From contig CAYUST010000021.1 in NCBI GenBank assembly GCA_964447535.1, positions 1 to 10,506 on the forward strand: a stretch of 10,506 nt of DNA, read 5' to 3'. Origin of the DNA: CAYUST01 sp964447535 (GTDB lineage Bacteria; Patescibacteriota; Gracilibacteria; Absconditabacterales; Absconditicoccaceae). Below the pieces are notes generated by a model. That model saw only the letters and a list, made by a program, of their open reading frames with translations. It had not been told where the DNA came from and did not search any database. Positions 1-8,061 of the stretch are shown piece by piece. Position 1 is the first letter of the stretch. Each line of letters begins with the position of its first letter. Made by a program: the position numbers and the translations under genes.

Positions 1-67
1 GAAGTTTCTCTCGACCTATAACTATCAGTTTCTTTTTGGACTAGAATTCAGCGTTTTTGTACCTTAA
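1..67 (+). CDS. Possible 3' end of an upstream gene (partial)
   Basis: The frame beginning at base 2 stays open from the window edge to a TAA at 65-67, giving about 21 residues rich in Phe, Tyr and Leu and ending in EFSVFVP. The other two forward frames close earlier (TAA at 19-21 and TAG at 42-44). The tail resembles no family I can name, and an open stretch this short can occur by chance. It may be the C-terminus of a gene lying to the left or simply intergenic DNA. Confidence 0.25.
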   Translation, partial: KFLSTYNYQFLFGLEFSVFVP

Positions 68-86
68 TTATTATCCTTTTTACTAT

Positions 87-138
87 AAAAGTCAATAGGA
101 GATTGGTGAGATGAAAGCATTGTTTTTTGGCGACTTTT
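87..138 (+). other. Inverted repeat in the typA leader region
   Basis: AAAAGTC at 87-93 is exactly complementary to GACTTTT at 132-138. The pair encloses the Shine-Dalgarno and start of the 14-codon mini-ORF. If transcribed, this 7-bp stem with a 38-nt loop could influence initiation at that ORF. It is AT-rich and may be coincidental. Confidence 0.25.
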
Positions 139-155
139 TCGTATGCTGTCCGTAG
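111..155 (+). CDS. 14-codon mini-ORF with strong RBS, possible leader peptide upstream of typA
   Basis: An AGGAG at 97-101 sits 9 nt before an ATG at 111. The frame encodes MKALFFGDFFVCCP and ends at a TAG (153-155). Four of the 14 residues are Phe, in two FF pairs, and a Cys pair lies next to the end. The ORF lies between a possible promoter (TACTAT at 81-86) and a terminator-like hairpin at 184-203, in the arrangement expected of a leader peptide that controls attenuation. Against this, TypA is not an amino-acid biosynthesis enzyme, and short ORFs with a chance RBS are common. An alternative is a fragment of a decayed gene. Confidence 0.25.
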   Translation: MKALFFGDFFVCCP

Positions 156-183
156 TTGATAGATAGTACCATCTTCTTAGTCT

Positions 184-216
184 CCCGCTGATGCGGGTTT
201 TTGTTTTCTTTTTTTT
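184..216 (+). terminator. Terminator/attenuator-like hairpin immediately upstream of typA
   Basis: CCCGC (184-188) and GCGGG (193-197) form a five-pair all-G/C stem with a TGAT loop. It is followed directly by TTTTTG and then a long T-rich tract up to about 217. This is the form of a rho-independent terminator. The tract ends only a few bases before the typA ATG at 221, so the hairpin either ends a transcript from further left or acts as an attenuator within the typA leader. The stem is short, which limits confidence. Confidence 0.5.
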
Positions 217-220
217 GTGA

Positions 221-2029
221 ATGGCTATTAGGAATATTGCGATTATTGCCCATGTGGATCATGGTAAAACGACGTTGGTCGATCAGTTATTGAGACAATC
301 AGGCACCATGAAAATCATGGAAGGTGCCGATTTGGTGATGGATAGCAACGACCAGGAGCGTGAGAGAGGTATCACGATTTATGCCAAAAATACGTCTATC
401 ATCTACAAGGGTGAGACGATCAATATCATCGATACACCAGGCCATGCCGACTTTGGCTCAGAAGTGGAACGTGTGTTGCGTATGATCGACTGTGTCTTGC
501 TCGTCGTAGATGCGTATGAAGGCCCGATGCCTCAGACGAAATTCGTGTTGAAAAAATCTCTTGAGCTGTGACTCAAACCGATTGTCGTATTGAACAAAAT
601 TGATAAACCTACAGCGAGACCAGCAGAGGTCATCAATATGTTATTCGACTTATTTATTCAGCTGTGAGCGACCGACGAACAGGCGGAATTTCCAGTGGTT
701 TATGCAAGTGCAAAAAATGGCTACGCGATGAAAGAGTTGACCGATACGCCCGTAGATTTGTGACCTATCTTTGATGCTATTATGGAGTATGTACCAGAAG
801 CGCCCAACTATCCTGAGAAACCCTTTCGTATGCAAATCGCAAACCTTGGCTATGATGATTATATGTGAAGACTCGGAATTGGACGTGTCTATGAAGGAAC
901 CGTAGTGCCAGGTACACAAGTAACTATTATTGACAACAATGGCGAGAAGAGAGTGGGTAAGATATCCAAAGTGTTTACTACACTCGGATTACAACGTATT
1001 GATGCTATGGAAGCTAGGTGTGGTGATATTGTGACGATATCTTGAATACCAAATATTTTTGTGTGAGAGACCATAGGGGTAGGTGATATTTCGCCCTTAC
1101 CACCTATTGCAATTGATGAACCTACGTTGCGTATGGAGTTCCTCGTCAATGATTCTCCTTTCGCTGGCAAAGAAGGTAAATATATGACGACGAGAAATAT
1201 GCACGAAAGAATTACTAAAGAACTTGAGACGAATGTTGGATTGAAACTTGAAGAATTTAGTGGACGTTTTATTCTCTCAGGTAGAGGAGAGTTGCATCTT
1301 TCCGTTTTGATTGAAACGATGCGTCGTGAAGGTCGAGAATTACAAGTTGGAGCTCCTGAAGTGATTTTCAAGATGGAATGAGGAAAAAAGTTGGAGCCAT
1401 TTGAGCAACTTATTATAAATGTTGATGATGCTTTGGCGGGTACCATGATCGAAACTATTGCTAACCGCAAAGGTATGATGCAAGCAATGAACTCTGTGAA
1501 TGGTTTGACTACACTTGAATTTGAAATTCCTACGCGCGGTCTCCTCGGTTTCAGAGGAGAATTTATTTTACTCACCAAAGGTCAGGGTATCATGTACTCT
1601 GCATTTTCTCATTTTGATACATATGCAGGTGATATTCCAAAAAGGCAGGTTGGATCAATGATTTCTATGACAACGGGACAAGCAATGAATTATAGTATCT
1701 TCAAATTACAAGAACGTGGACCTATTTTCGTTGATCCTGCTCAGCAAATATATGAAGGGATGATTGTAGGTGAACATCTCAAATGAGGGGACTTACAAGT
1801 GAATCTTACTTTCAATAAACAGCTAACTAATGTACGTAATAGTTGAAATGATGTAGCAATGCGTCTAGACCCAATCATTCATCTCACCCTCGAGGATGCA
1901 TTAGGATATATTTGATCAGATGAACTCGTAGAAATCACTCCCAAATCTATTCGTATCCGCAAAAAATATCTCACTCAAACAGCAAGAGATCTAGCGAAAA
2001 AAGCGGAGAAAGAAGCAATGAATAAATAA
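221..2029 (+). CDS. typA: TypA/BipA ribosome-associated translational GTPase
   Basis: TypA (BipA) is an EF-G-like GTPase that binds the 70S ribosome and supports ribosome assembly and stress adaptation. The product is 602 aa, close to the usual 600-615. Visible motifs: P-loop AHVDHGKTT (residues 10-18), switch I ERERGITI (46-53), G3 DTPGH (71-75), G4 NKID (125-128), G5 SAK (163-165), then domains II, III and V, and the TypA-specific C-terminal region with TNVR.SG.D and ELVEITP, ending in a Lys-rich tail. The frame contains ten UGA codons (residues 117, 149, 181, 216, 275, 282, 387, 522, 542, 565). Read as Gly they restore family residues such as LEL-G-LKPIVV and DYM-G-RLGIGRV. The stop is TAA. 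The N-terminus matches the family start, yet no Shine-Dalgarno precedes it; a T-rich tract does. The gene converges on purM, with a palindromic repeat between them. A pseudogene is excluded by the single intact frame. Confidence 0.96.
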
Positions 2030-2035
2030 TACGTT

Positions 2036-2194
2036 GTCATTCTGAGCGCAGCGAAGAATCCAGGAAAGCATTGTTAGTCTGACATTGCGTAATATCCAAG
2101 ATAAACGTTTTCTGGATTTGCTATCCCTGTAAAGGGACTTCACCCACTCACTTTGCCTGTCTACCGACAGGTAGACTCGAGGGTTCAGGATGAC
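2036..2194. repeat. Nested palindromic intergenic repeat, copy A
   Basis: The outer ends are inverted: GTCATTCTGAGCG at 2036-2048 against TCAGGATGAC at 2185-2194 (one mismatch over the ten paired bases). An inner inverted pair is AATCCAGGAAA (2057-2067) and TTTCTGGATT (2109-2118). A module at 2118-2137, TTGCTATCCCTGTAAAGGGA, contains its own TCCCT/AGGGA hairpin. A further hairpin, CCTGTC-TACC-GACAGG, lies at 2156-2171. Copy B at 3364-3545 shares ends, core and downstream segment. Similarity between the copies extends left to AATAC (2028-2032), overlapping the typA stop codon. The element fills the gap between the convergent typA and purM ends and could stop transcription from both sides. It carries no ORF and looks REP/MITE-like. 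Confidence 0.8.
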
Positions 2195-2215
2195 GATGTT
2201 TACTTGCTAGAGTTG

Positions 2216-3334
2216 CTAAGTTGCTATATCTAGCTTTGATTGCACGCCTTTGGGTGTCTCATATATTTGTCCAGCAACTTTTCCTTCGATACCAAATTTC
2301 CCGACGAGTGTGATAAACTTTTCTGCCTCTTCCAAAGTGGGCACAATCACCAACATGCCTTGCCCACAACATCGTGTGGTGAATAGTTCTTGTTTGGTCA
2401 TATTTCCATCTCGCACAAAACATTGCAAAGCAATATCGGGAATAGGAAAGAGGTTGTCGAGGGTCGCAGAAAGTCATTTTTTTTGGAGTATGGGTTCTAA
2501 GAATTTTGATTGAAAACTTCCTCCTGAGAGATGAGCGATGCCATGGATGTCTATTTGTTTTTCCCCCTCACTGAACCATCCATTTGCTTCAGAGATTGCT
2601 CTCGCATAGGGAACAGATGGTGTAGTGGCAGCTCTTATTAGATGTAATGGCGCTTCTCTATATCGATCTTGTCCATATCTTTTTTCGAATGCACCTCTTA
2701 CTTTACTAATGCCATTACTACGAAAACCATCTTGTTTGAGTGCAACGATATAATCTCACGCCGCGACGTTTTCGGGATTGATCCTGAGTTTGGGATGACT
2801 TACTCCGAGTACTGCTCCTGATCGGTTGAATGCTAGATTTGCATTGGGATTGGGACTACCGACACACGCTCCCAGAGAGGCAGTTTCTCAAGAGATGACT
2901 ACTATTTCTTGTTGCTTTGCTAACTCTCCCAATCCTTCCATGAGCTGTTTGTAGGCCTCATATTGTTGCACTTTATTGAGTGCGTTCACATCGAGCACGT
3001 TCGTGAATACTAGGGGCATACCGCCATCTCTCACCGTGTCGTCCAATCACATGGCCAAGAGATCTGCTGCCATAGATGAGTAATGATGGAGTGCATCTGC
3101 GAGTACTACTTTGGTGCCGATGCCGTCTGATCACAAATTGAGTTGATACCCCTCAGGGAGGTGCTGAAATTGAAAATCTCTAGAAGCTCTGAAGTGATCT
3201 CACTTTCAATTTACTTTCACAAACCTAGAGTTGTTTCGACTGTCTACACAGACTTTACCAGCGAAACTGCCTGCATCATCTTTTTTGGTGTCATAAAAAT
3301 CTGTTGGTGAGCCACTGAGAGAAATAGTTTTCAT
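2216..3334 (-). CDS. purM: Phosphoribosylformylglycinamidine cyclo-ligase (AIR synthetase)
   Basis: PurM closes FGAM to 5-aminoimidazole ribonucleotide using ATP, the fifth step of de novo purine synthesis. The protein is 372 aa, within the family range. Visible features of the PurM/SelD-type ATP-binding fold: GSDGIGTKVVL (68-78), LLAMGLDD near 96-103, SGET (148-151), GDYIVAL followed by DGFRSNGIS (193-210), the domain-2 segment HLSGGSF (268-274), and CCGQGMLVIVP near the C-terminus, equivalent to the usual N(C/M)G.GM segment. Seven in-frame UGAs (first bases at 3208, 3202, 3133, 3049, 2890, 2758, 2476 on the minus strand) read as Gly, including the conserved ones in GSDG, SGET and AGDYI. The stop is TAG. 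The ATG at 3334 is the first in frame; the bases before it (CCCTTACTAT) show no clear Shine-Dalgarno. It lies downstream of purL on the same strand, with repeat B in the gap. Confidence 0.92.
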
Positions 3335-3363
3335 ATAGTAAGGGTGAATAATTAAAATACTTT

Positions 3364-3545
3364 GTCATTCTGAGCGTAGCGAAGTCCCTAAAGGGATAGC
3401 AAATCCAGGAGAACATATTAGTCTGATATTACGTCATATGCAAAGCAAACGTTTCCTGGATGCTTCACCCAATCACTTTGTTCTTGGGTTAAGCATGACA
3501 GTTTTCTACTTAGTTTACTTGCGTCACGCATTCGCTCAGGATGAC
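3364..3545. repeat. Nested palindromic intergenic repeat, copy B
   Basis: GTCATTCTGAGCG (3364-3376) pairs with CGCTCAGGATGAC (3533-3545), with one G-T mismatch. An inner pair, ATCCAGGAGAAC starting at 3403 and GTTTCCTGGAT ending at 3461, also pairs with few mismatches. Shared with copy A: the ends, the AATCCAGGA arm, the central segment with ATTAGTCTGA, the TTTnCTGGAT arm, and CTTCACCCA.TCACTTTG. The 17-nt module TCCCTAAAGGGATAGCA (3385-3401) lies in the left arm here, whereas its reverse complement lies in the right arm of copy A. The right end stops one base short of the purL stop codon (3547-3549). Confidence 0.8.
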
Positions 3546-3546
3546 C

Positions 3547-6500
3547 TTACATATTTTTCTTCAGATTTGCAAACAGCTTCAGCCGTGTAATATATTCTTT
3601 ACTGAGATTAGCGTGCGCATAGGGTATTTGGTGAGGGAGGATCATTCTTTCTGGATGAGGCATCATACTCAAGATATTTCCACCGCGTGAGAGGAGTCCT
3701 GAAGCACCACCTTTGGAACCATTGGGATTGTAGGGAAAAGTGGTAGTAGGTTCTCCATCTTTGTCTACATAGACGGTTGGTATTCTAATATCTTGAATAG
3801 CATCGAAAAGCTCATCTGCATATTTTCACTCTGCATGAGCTACCCAAATAGGTAATATTTCCCCTTTCATGCCATGCAAGAATGGACTATCATCATCCAA
3901 TATTTTTTGTCCTACCATTCTTGATTCAAATTTTCATGACGTATTATGTTGCATAGGGAATATTGTGTCAGTCCCATACGATTTCGTCAGAAATCCAAGC
4001 TCTTGCATCACTTGATTGCCATTGCAAACTGCTAAAAATGGCATGCCACGTCAGATACATTCAGCAAACTGCTGAGAAACAATAGGATGATTTTTGATTA
4101 CTTCAGCAAATGCTTTGCCAGATCTTGGCCAGTCTCCATACGAAAAACCTCATGGCAAAATTATTGCTTTGGAGTCTGTGAGTGAGTATCTGCCATGAAT
4201 TAAATCAGTAATATGTACAATTTCTGGTTTGAGTCATACTAGTTCACATGCTGTACGCATATCATACTCTCCATTAGTCCCTTCATCTCTGACAATCGCT
4301 ACACGTTTCGCAAATCTATCAATATGTGGAGTGAGATGTTCGTTGTATGAAATTTTTTCATTTACTTTGTTTTTGGGGAGTTGAAACTCTGCATCTGCAT
4401 TGGTTCCTTCTCTCTGTGCATTAAAATGATTTCGTGAGTTGAGGAGTTCTTCTTTGGCGTAGGTATCGTGTCATACCGTAAGTGCATGTTTTTTACTCGC
4501 TGTCTCGACTGAGATACGTCACAATACATATGCTTGTAGTCAGCACGTAGAGAGCAGATCTGTATATCGTCATAATTGTCTTCATGGGACCTGCACTACC
4601 AATCCAGGAAGCTCTGAAGTCAGCGTTATTTTTTCATGTTCACCAGGGACAAGTATGCTAAGCGCATCTACATTTCAGGAAATATACATCTCTACTATAG
4701 TCGTCCAAAGTCCTCATTCTGACACATCATGACAAGCGAGAAGTTTGTCATTTTCGAGGAGCGTATGTGTAAATTGTACCATGTTTTTAGCAGTTTCTAT
4801 ATCGACGTGAGCTAGTTTTTTTCAAAACTGACCAGTCAAAAGTGCCGCAATTGAAGATGATAATCAGTGTTTTAGCGTGTCATGTAAATTAACTTCAGCT
4901 CAGATTGCAGGTATATACAAAAGCGTGCTTTCTTCATTTTTGAGATCTGCAGTGGCAGTGCGTGTGATGTCTGGTACATGAGAGAAAAGTGAGAGGGCAA
5001 GTGATGCAGGAGCATTGATATCTTTGCCATGGTCATCAGTTACTTTCATAGACAATGAATCCTTACCCACAGGTATATTGATACCTACTTTGATTGCATC
5101 TGCTGAGAGTTGTTGTACTGCTTTTGCAAGGTCTGCTTTGCCTCATTTGGTCTTGGCAGAGACCATCCAATTACCCGATAATGACTGATGCGAAGTGAGT
5201 ACACCTGCCTGATTGAGCATTGCTTCTATGAGTGAATGAGTCGCCATGTCCGCGGGAGAAATCAGTGAATGATATGGTTGAAATCACTGAGAAAGTGCCG
5301 TTCCATGCTTGTCTCCTGGCTTCATCACAAACATCCCAAAGTCAGATAATGGAAGTTGTTTGTGTCAGATGGTTTGTTGTTGTGCAACTTTCCCTCTCAC
5401 TGATCTATCTACATGTGCTACTATATATGATTTAGATCAGACTGTTGGATGTTGCAAAATTGCATGCAAATCAATATTTTCTATGCGTTTGAGATCAAGT
5501 GGTGCTAGTTTATGATGTACCGTAACGTCCTCATAGTGTTCTTTGTCTGCCATAATAAAATCATCGATGTATACATCTACGATATCTTTTCAGGTTCTGC
5601 TATCATAGACGTGTAATTTACCATCTCATGTCACATTACCCAAAATATCAATCGGACATTTTTCTCTCGCACATACTTCTTTGACTTGTTCGATATATGC
5701 GGGATTGATGAGTAATCACATTCTTTCTTGTGATTCGTTGATGAGGAGTTCTGAATAAGACATGGTAGTATCTGCAACAGTCATCTGTGCTATATCTACT
5801 TTACCACCTCATGCAAACCCATGTTCTGGCTCATACAACTCAGTCATATTGGTGCCATGTCCTCCTGCTCCGTAGTCGTGGATACTTCTGATAGCGTCAG
5901 GATATTCTTCAATGAGGGTTGCAATGACATTTTTTACTTTGATCTGCATAATAGCATTTGCTCTTTGGACAGAAGCATAGTCGAGATCTTGATTATTTTC
6001 CCCGCCATTCAAGCTCGAGGCTGCAGCGCCACCGATACCGATTGCATAGTCAGGACCTCAGAGTTTGATGTGGATGTTGCCTACTGATTTATCTTTCTCT
6101 ACCACCCCTATAGGTGACCATCCTGCACCTCCTGCCATGACAATTGGTTTGGCATGTGCAAATATTTCCTCGCCAATGACCACATCTTCCAAGAGCGCAA
6201 GGGTACTTCAATTGATCAAGGGAGTAGCAAATTCATTGCCATAGCTATTCACTCCTTTGGACGCTTCCATGAGAATTTGCAGTGGAGTAGCATGTCCCTT
6301 TCTGTACGGCAATTTTCTTGTGACATCTCACACTGCATAGAGCGCAGTTGATACTTCTGGATGTGCACCTCTACCAGCTCACATAATATCTCTTTGGAGT
6401 CCTCATTGTCCTGTTGCTCAGCCAGGTTCTGGAGAGATCATCGAGGGGTGATTGTGTGTTTCTACTTTGATCACGAGATAGCCACCATCATCGTGTTTGA

Positions 6501-7221
6501 TGATGGCGCCATTGTCTTTGTAGGCAACCAAAACTGCACCCGGATGAGCTAAGTAGGTATCCTTGATAAAATCAAAGAGTGGTTTTTCTAGCTTAGTCCC
6601 ATCTATAGTATGTACGCCTTTGAAAATATTATGCTGGCAGTGCTCTGAGTTGAGCTGTGAAAACAAATGGAGCTCGGAAAGAGTGGGGACTCTCTTGTAT
6701 TTCTCATCAAAGAGTGACACAAAATAGTCAATTCTAAACGCATTGAGCGCGAGACCATGTTTTTTGTTGAGGGCTTCTACTAGTTCTTTACCAAAATCTG
6801 GATAAGTAATCCCATCTACGGTGATATCGCAGAGATATTCGGGATCAGTATTGAATGAGACAATCTCTTCAGCCGACAGGAGCTCTTGCAAGGAGATCAT
6901 GGTTTGTGTCGTGACATCATATGTAGTGATTTTGGAGGTGGAGGTGTATTCTTCAATGCTGATTACTCCAGCATCTCCATCATCGCTCATCGTAGCCATT
7001 GCTGCTTCCATTTGTGAACTCCCAGGAGAAGTACGACCACGTCTTGTGCCCACTACGAGTAGATCATAAGGAATTTGCTTGTCAGGGAGTACATGCGCAT
7101 CTAGGAGATGACATAAATTGGTAACTGTTCTTTTGAGAAAATGCTCGGAGTTGGTCGCGAGATAGTATGTATGAGGATCTCTTTTGCTTTGCAAAAGAAG
7201 TTTGGTGGCACTTTCTTGCAT
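3547..7221 (-). CDS. purL: Phosphoribosylformylglycinamidine synthase, single-chain form with fused glutaminase domain
   Basis: This enzyme converts FGAR, glutamine and ATP to FGAM, the fourth step of purine synthesis. At 1,224 aa it is the large single-polypeptide type (usually about 1,200-1,300 aa), which needs no separate PurS or PurQ. Domains in order: N-terminal PurS-like region and linker; NSEHCQHNIF (191-200) and KVETHNHPS (252-260); SPEPGGATGQGG (264-275); IHDYGAGG segment near 415-430; ESQERM (496-501); second FGAM-synthase half with IPVGKDSLSM (716-725) and HDVSEGGL; C-terminal class I glutamine amidotransferase from about residue 930, with GGFSYGD, nucleophile Cys1066 in AVCNG, and His1189/Glu1191 in MMPHPERM. 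I count 29 in-frame UGAs, all after residue 267, many at conserved glycines. The stop is TAA. ATG 7221 is the first Met in the open frame; no Shine-Dalgarno is evident. purM follows downstream. Confidence 0.95.
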
Positions 7222-7261
7222 GGATCAATAAAATCATAAAATGCAACGTATAACTTTCGTG

Positions 7262-7289
7262 TATATATTCTTTATGCGATATAAGTCAA
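7262..7289 (-). promoter_or_regulatory. Candidate promoter for purL
   Basis: On the minus strand TTGACT (7284-7289) is followed after 16 nt by TATATA (7262-7267), near sigma70-like -35 and -10 sequences. Transcription would start near 7255, leaving a leader of about 34 nt before the purL ATG. A second TTGACC lies further upstream at 7315-7320. The region is AT-rich, so such matches are not rare. Confidence 0.4.
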
Positions 7290-7338
7290 CTACACATAGT
7301 ATGTATGTTAAGCTGGTCAAGTATCTGAGGTTGAGTCT

Positions 7339-7560
7339 ATGACCGGTATTGCAGCAACTGAGTACAATGATGAGAAAAGCCAATTAAATATTGCTATTTC
7401 AATGGGTTTTGGTACAATGATTATCCTTTATACTATATCCATGAATACCATGACTACAGAAGAACAGACAAAGATGCCAGGTGAAGAGCAAGTTACTACA
7501 CCAGAGACTACAGAGACAGAAGTTACAGAAGAGTCAGCAAAAGAGGAGGAAGCAGCATAG
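7339..7560 (+). CDS. Small predicted membrane protein with acidic Thr/Glu-rich tail
   Basis: The 73-aa product is not one I recognise. Residues 1-15 are polar; residues 16-35 (LNIAISMGFGTMIILYTISM) form a hydrophobic stretch long enough for one membrane helix. From residue 40 to the end the chain is almost entirely Glu, Thr, Val, Pro and Ala with very few Lys, so it is probably disordered and strongly acidic. GAGG at 7327-7330 stands 8 nt before the ATG, one of the few Shine-Dalgarno-like sites in the window. In-frame stops at 7282, 7297 and 7309 bound it upstream. Later Met codons at 7402 and 7441 are possible starts; the last would leave only the acidic tail. The stop is TAG, with no internal UGA. 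It diverges from purL and a strong terminator follows at once. Confidence 0.6.
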   Translation: MTGIAATEYNDEKSQLNIAISMGFGTMIILYTISMNTMTTEEQTKMPGEEQVTTPETTETEVTEESAKEEEAA

Positions 7561-7576
7561 TTTGTACCTTGGCTAC

Positions 7577-7608
7577 AAAAAAAAGAAGGCGTTTGCCTTC
7601 TTTTTTTT
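7577..7608. terminator. Bidirectional rho-independent terminator
   Basis: A perfect 14-bp inverted repeat, AAAAAAAAGAAGGC (7577-7590) and GCCTTCTTTTTTTT (7595-7608), encloses a GTTT loop. The GAAGGC/GCCTTC core followed by a T run is a textbook terminator, and the A run opposite makes it work equally on the minus strand. It lies 16 nt after the stop of the 7339-7560 gene and 32 nt past the stop of the convergent 55-aa gene, so it can end both transcripts. Confidence 0.9.
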
Positions 7609-7640
7609 ATTCGGGTTTTCTCAATATTGCTTTGGGTTGC

Positions 7641-7808
7641 TTATGCAGCAATTTCTTCTAGTTCTACTTCTGCAGTTAATACGTCCATTACCTCCTCAGC
7701 GCCATGTTGCTTGAGTATTGCCATTGCTTCTGTTCGCTGGGGTCAAAAATCTTTTGTATCAATTGCATCACTAACAATTTTGATTGCTTCTTTAAGTTCC
7801 ATAGCCAT
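7641..7808 (-). CDS. Small conserved-looking hypothetical protein (55 aa) with one UGA-glycine
   Basis: The minus strand reads MAMELKEAIKIVSDAI at the N-terminus and ends ...EVELEEIAA at a TAA (7641-7643). One in-frame UGA at codon 22 (first base 7745) would be Gly in KDF-G-PQRTEAM; under the standard code the frame breaks there, so it would be missed. The chain is mostly charged and hydrophobic residues in helical spacing, acidic overall, with no membrane segment or Cys. I do not recognise the family. A second ATG two codons in (7802) is an equally possible start. A consensus-like promoter lies upstream (7895-7924) and a strong shared terminator downstream, so it looks like an independent transcription unit. 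No clear Shine-Dalgarno precedes it. Confidence 0.6.
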
Positions 7809-8061
7809 AATAATAGGATAAGTCGATAAAATGTACACTTGCTTGTAATCCGTTGTGGGTGAAAGTCAAGAGGAGGTTGCGGTTACTTTGCACCATTATA
7901 TTTTTTGCTACCTATTTGCTACAATTTTCCTTTTTTAATTTTCAAGATGGGGTCAATCTTAGCGAATGACAGTTGCTATTAATTTCTGTTCCCATACCTG
8001 ATTCTTATAAATTAATCTGTATAAAGCATATTATTCTTAATGCCATGGAATGAAATATTTC
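7809..8061. other. AT-rich intergenic region between recJ and the 55-aa gene
   Basis: This 253-bp stretch lies between the recJ stop and the start of the next minus-strand gene. Apart from the candidate promoter at 7895-7924, I see no ORF of useful length in either direction with UGA read as Gly, no repeat shared with copies A or B, and no convincing terminator hairpin after recJ. Confidence 0.5.
7895..7924 (-). promoter_or_regulatory. Candidate promoter for the 55-aa gene
   Basis: On the minus strand TTGTAG (7919-7924), an 18-nt spacer and a perfect TATAAT (7895-7900) form a sigma70-like promoter. Transcription would begin near 7888, leaving an 80-nt untranslated leader before the ATG at 7808. 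The exact -10 box supports it; the -35 box is weak. Confidence 0.45.

Noticed and set aside
111..200. A tRNA-like sequence upstream of typA
   Set aside because: The string around GTAGTTGATAG is reminiscent of a D-arm, but no acceptor stem, anticodon arm or T-arm can be laid out around it.
889..1578. 229-codon open frame on the minus strand inside typA
   Set aside because: It lies wholly antisense to a certain gene, has no family resemblance and is Ser/Ile-rich as expected from a complementary reading of typA codons.
221..2029. typA, purM, purL and recJ as pseudogenes broken by multiple stop codons
   Set aside because: All interruptions are UGA, never UAA or UAG. There is no frameshift, family motifs are intact, and the codons fall on conserved glycines. 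Recoding explains all of them at once.
2036..3545. The two repeats as a CRISPR array or as terminal inverted repeats of an insertion sequence enclosing purM
   Set aside because: There are only two copies, 1.3 kb apart and each with its own internal palindrome, with no spacer periodicity. The DNA between them is purM without any transposase, and no target-site duplication is clear.
5232..5515. Two overlapping forward open frames of about 67 codons inside purL
   Set aside because: Antisense shadows of an intact part of purL (segment GDKHGTALSQ-G-FQPYHSLISPADM). I checked this stretch codon by codon for a frameshift and found none.
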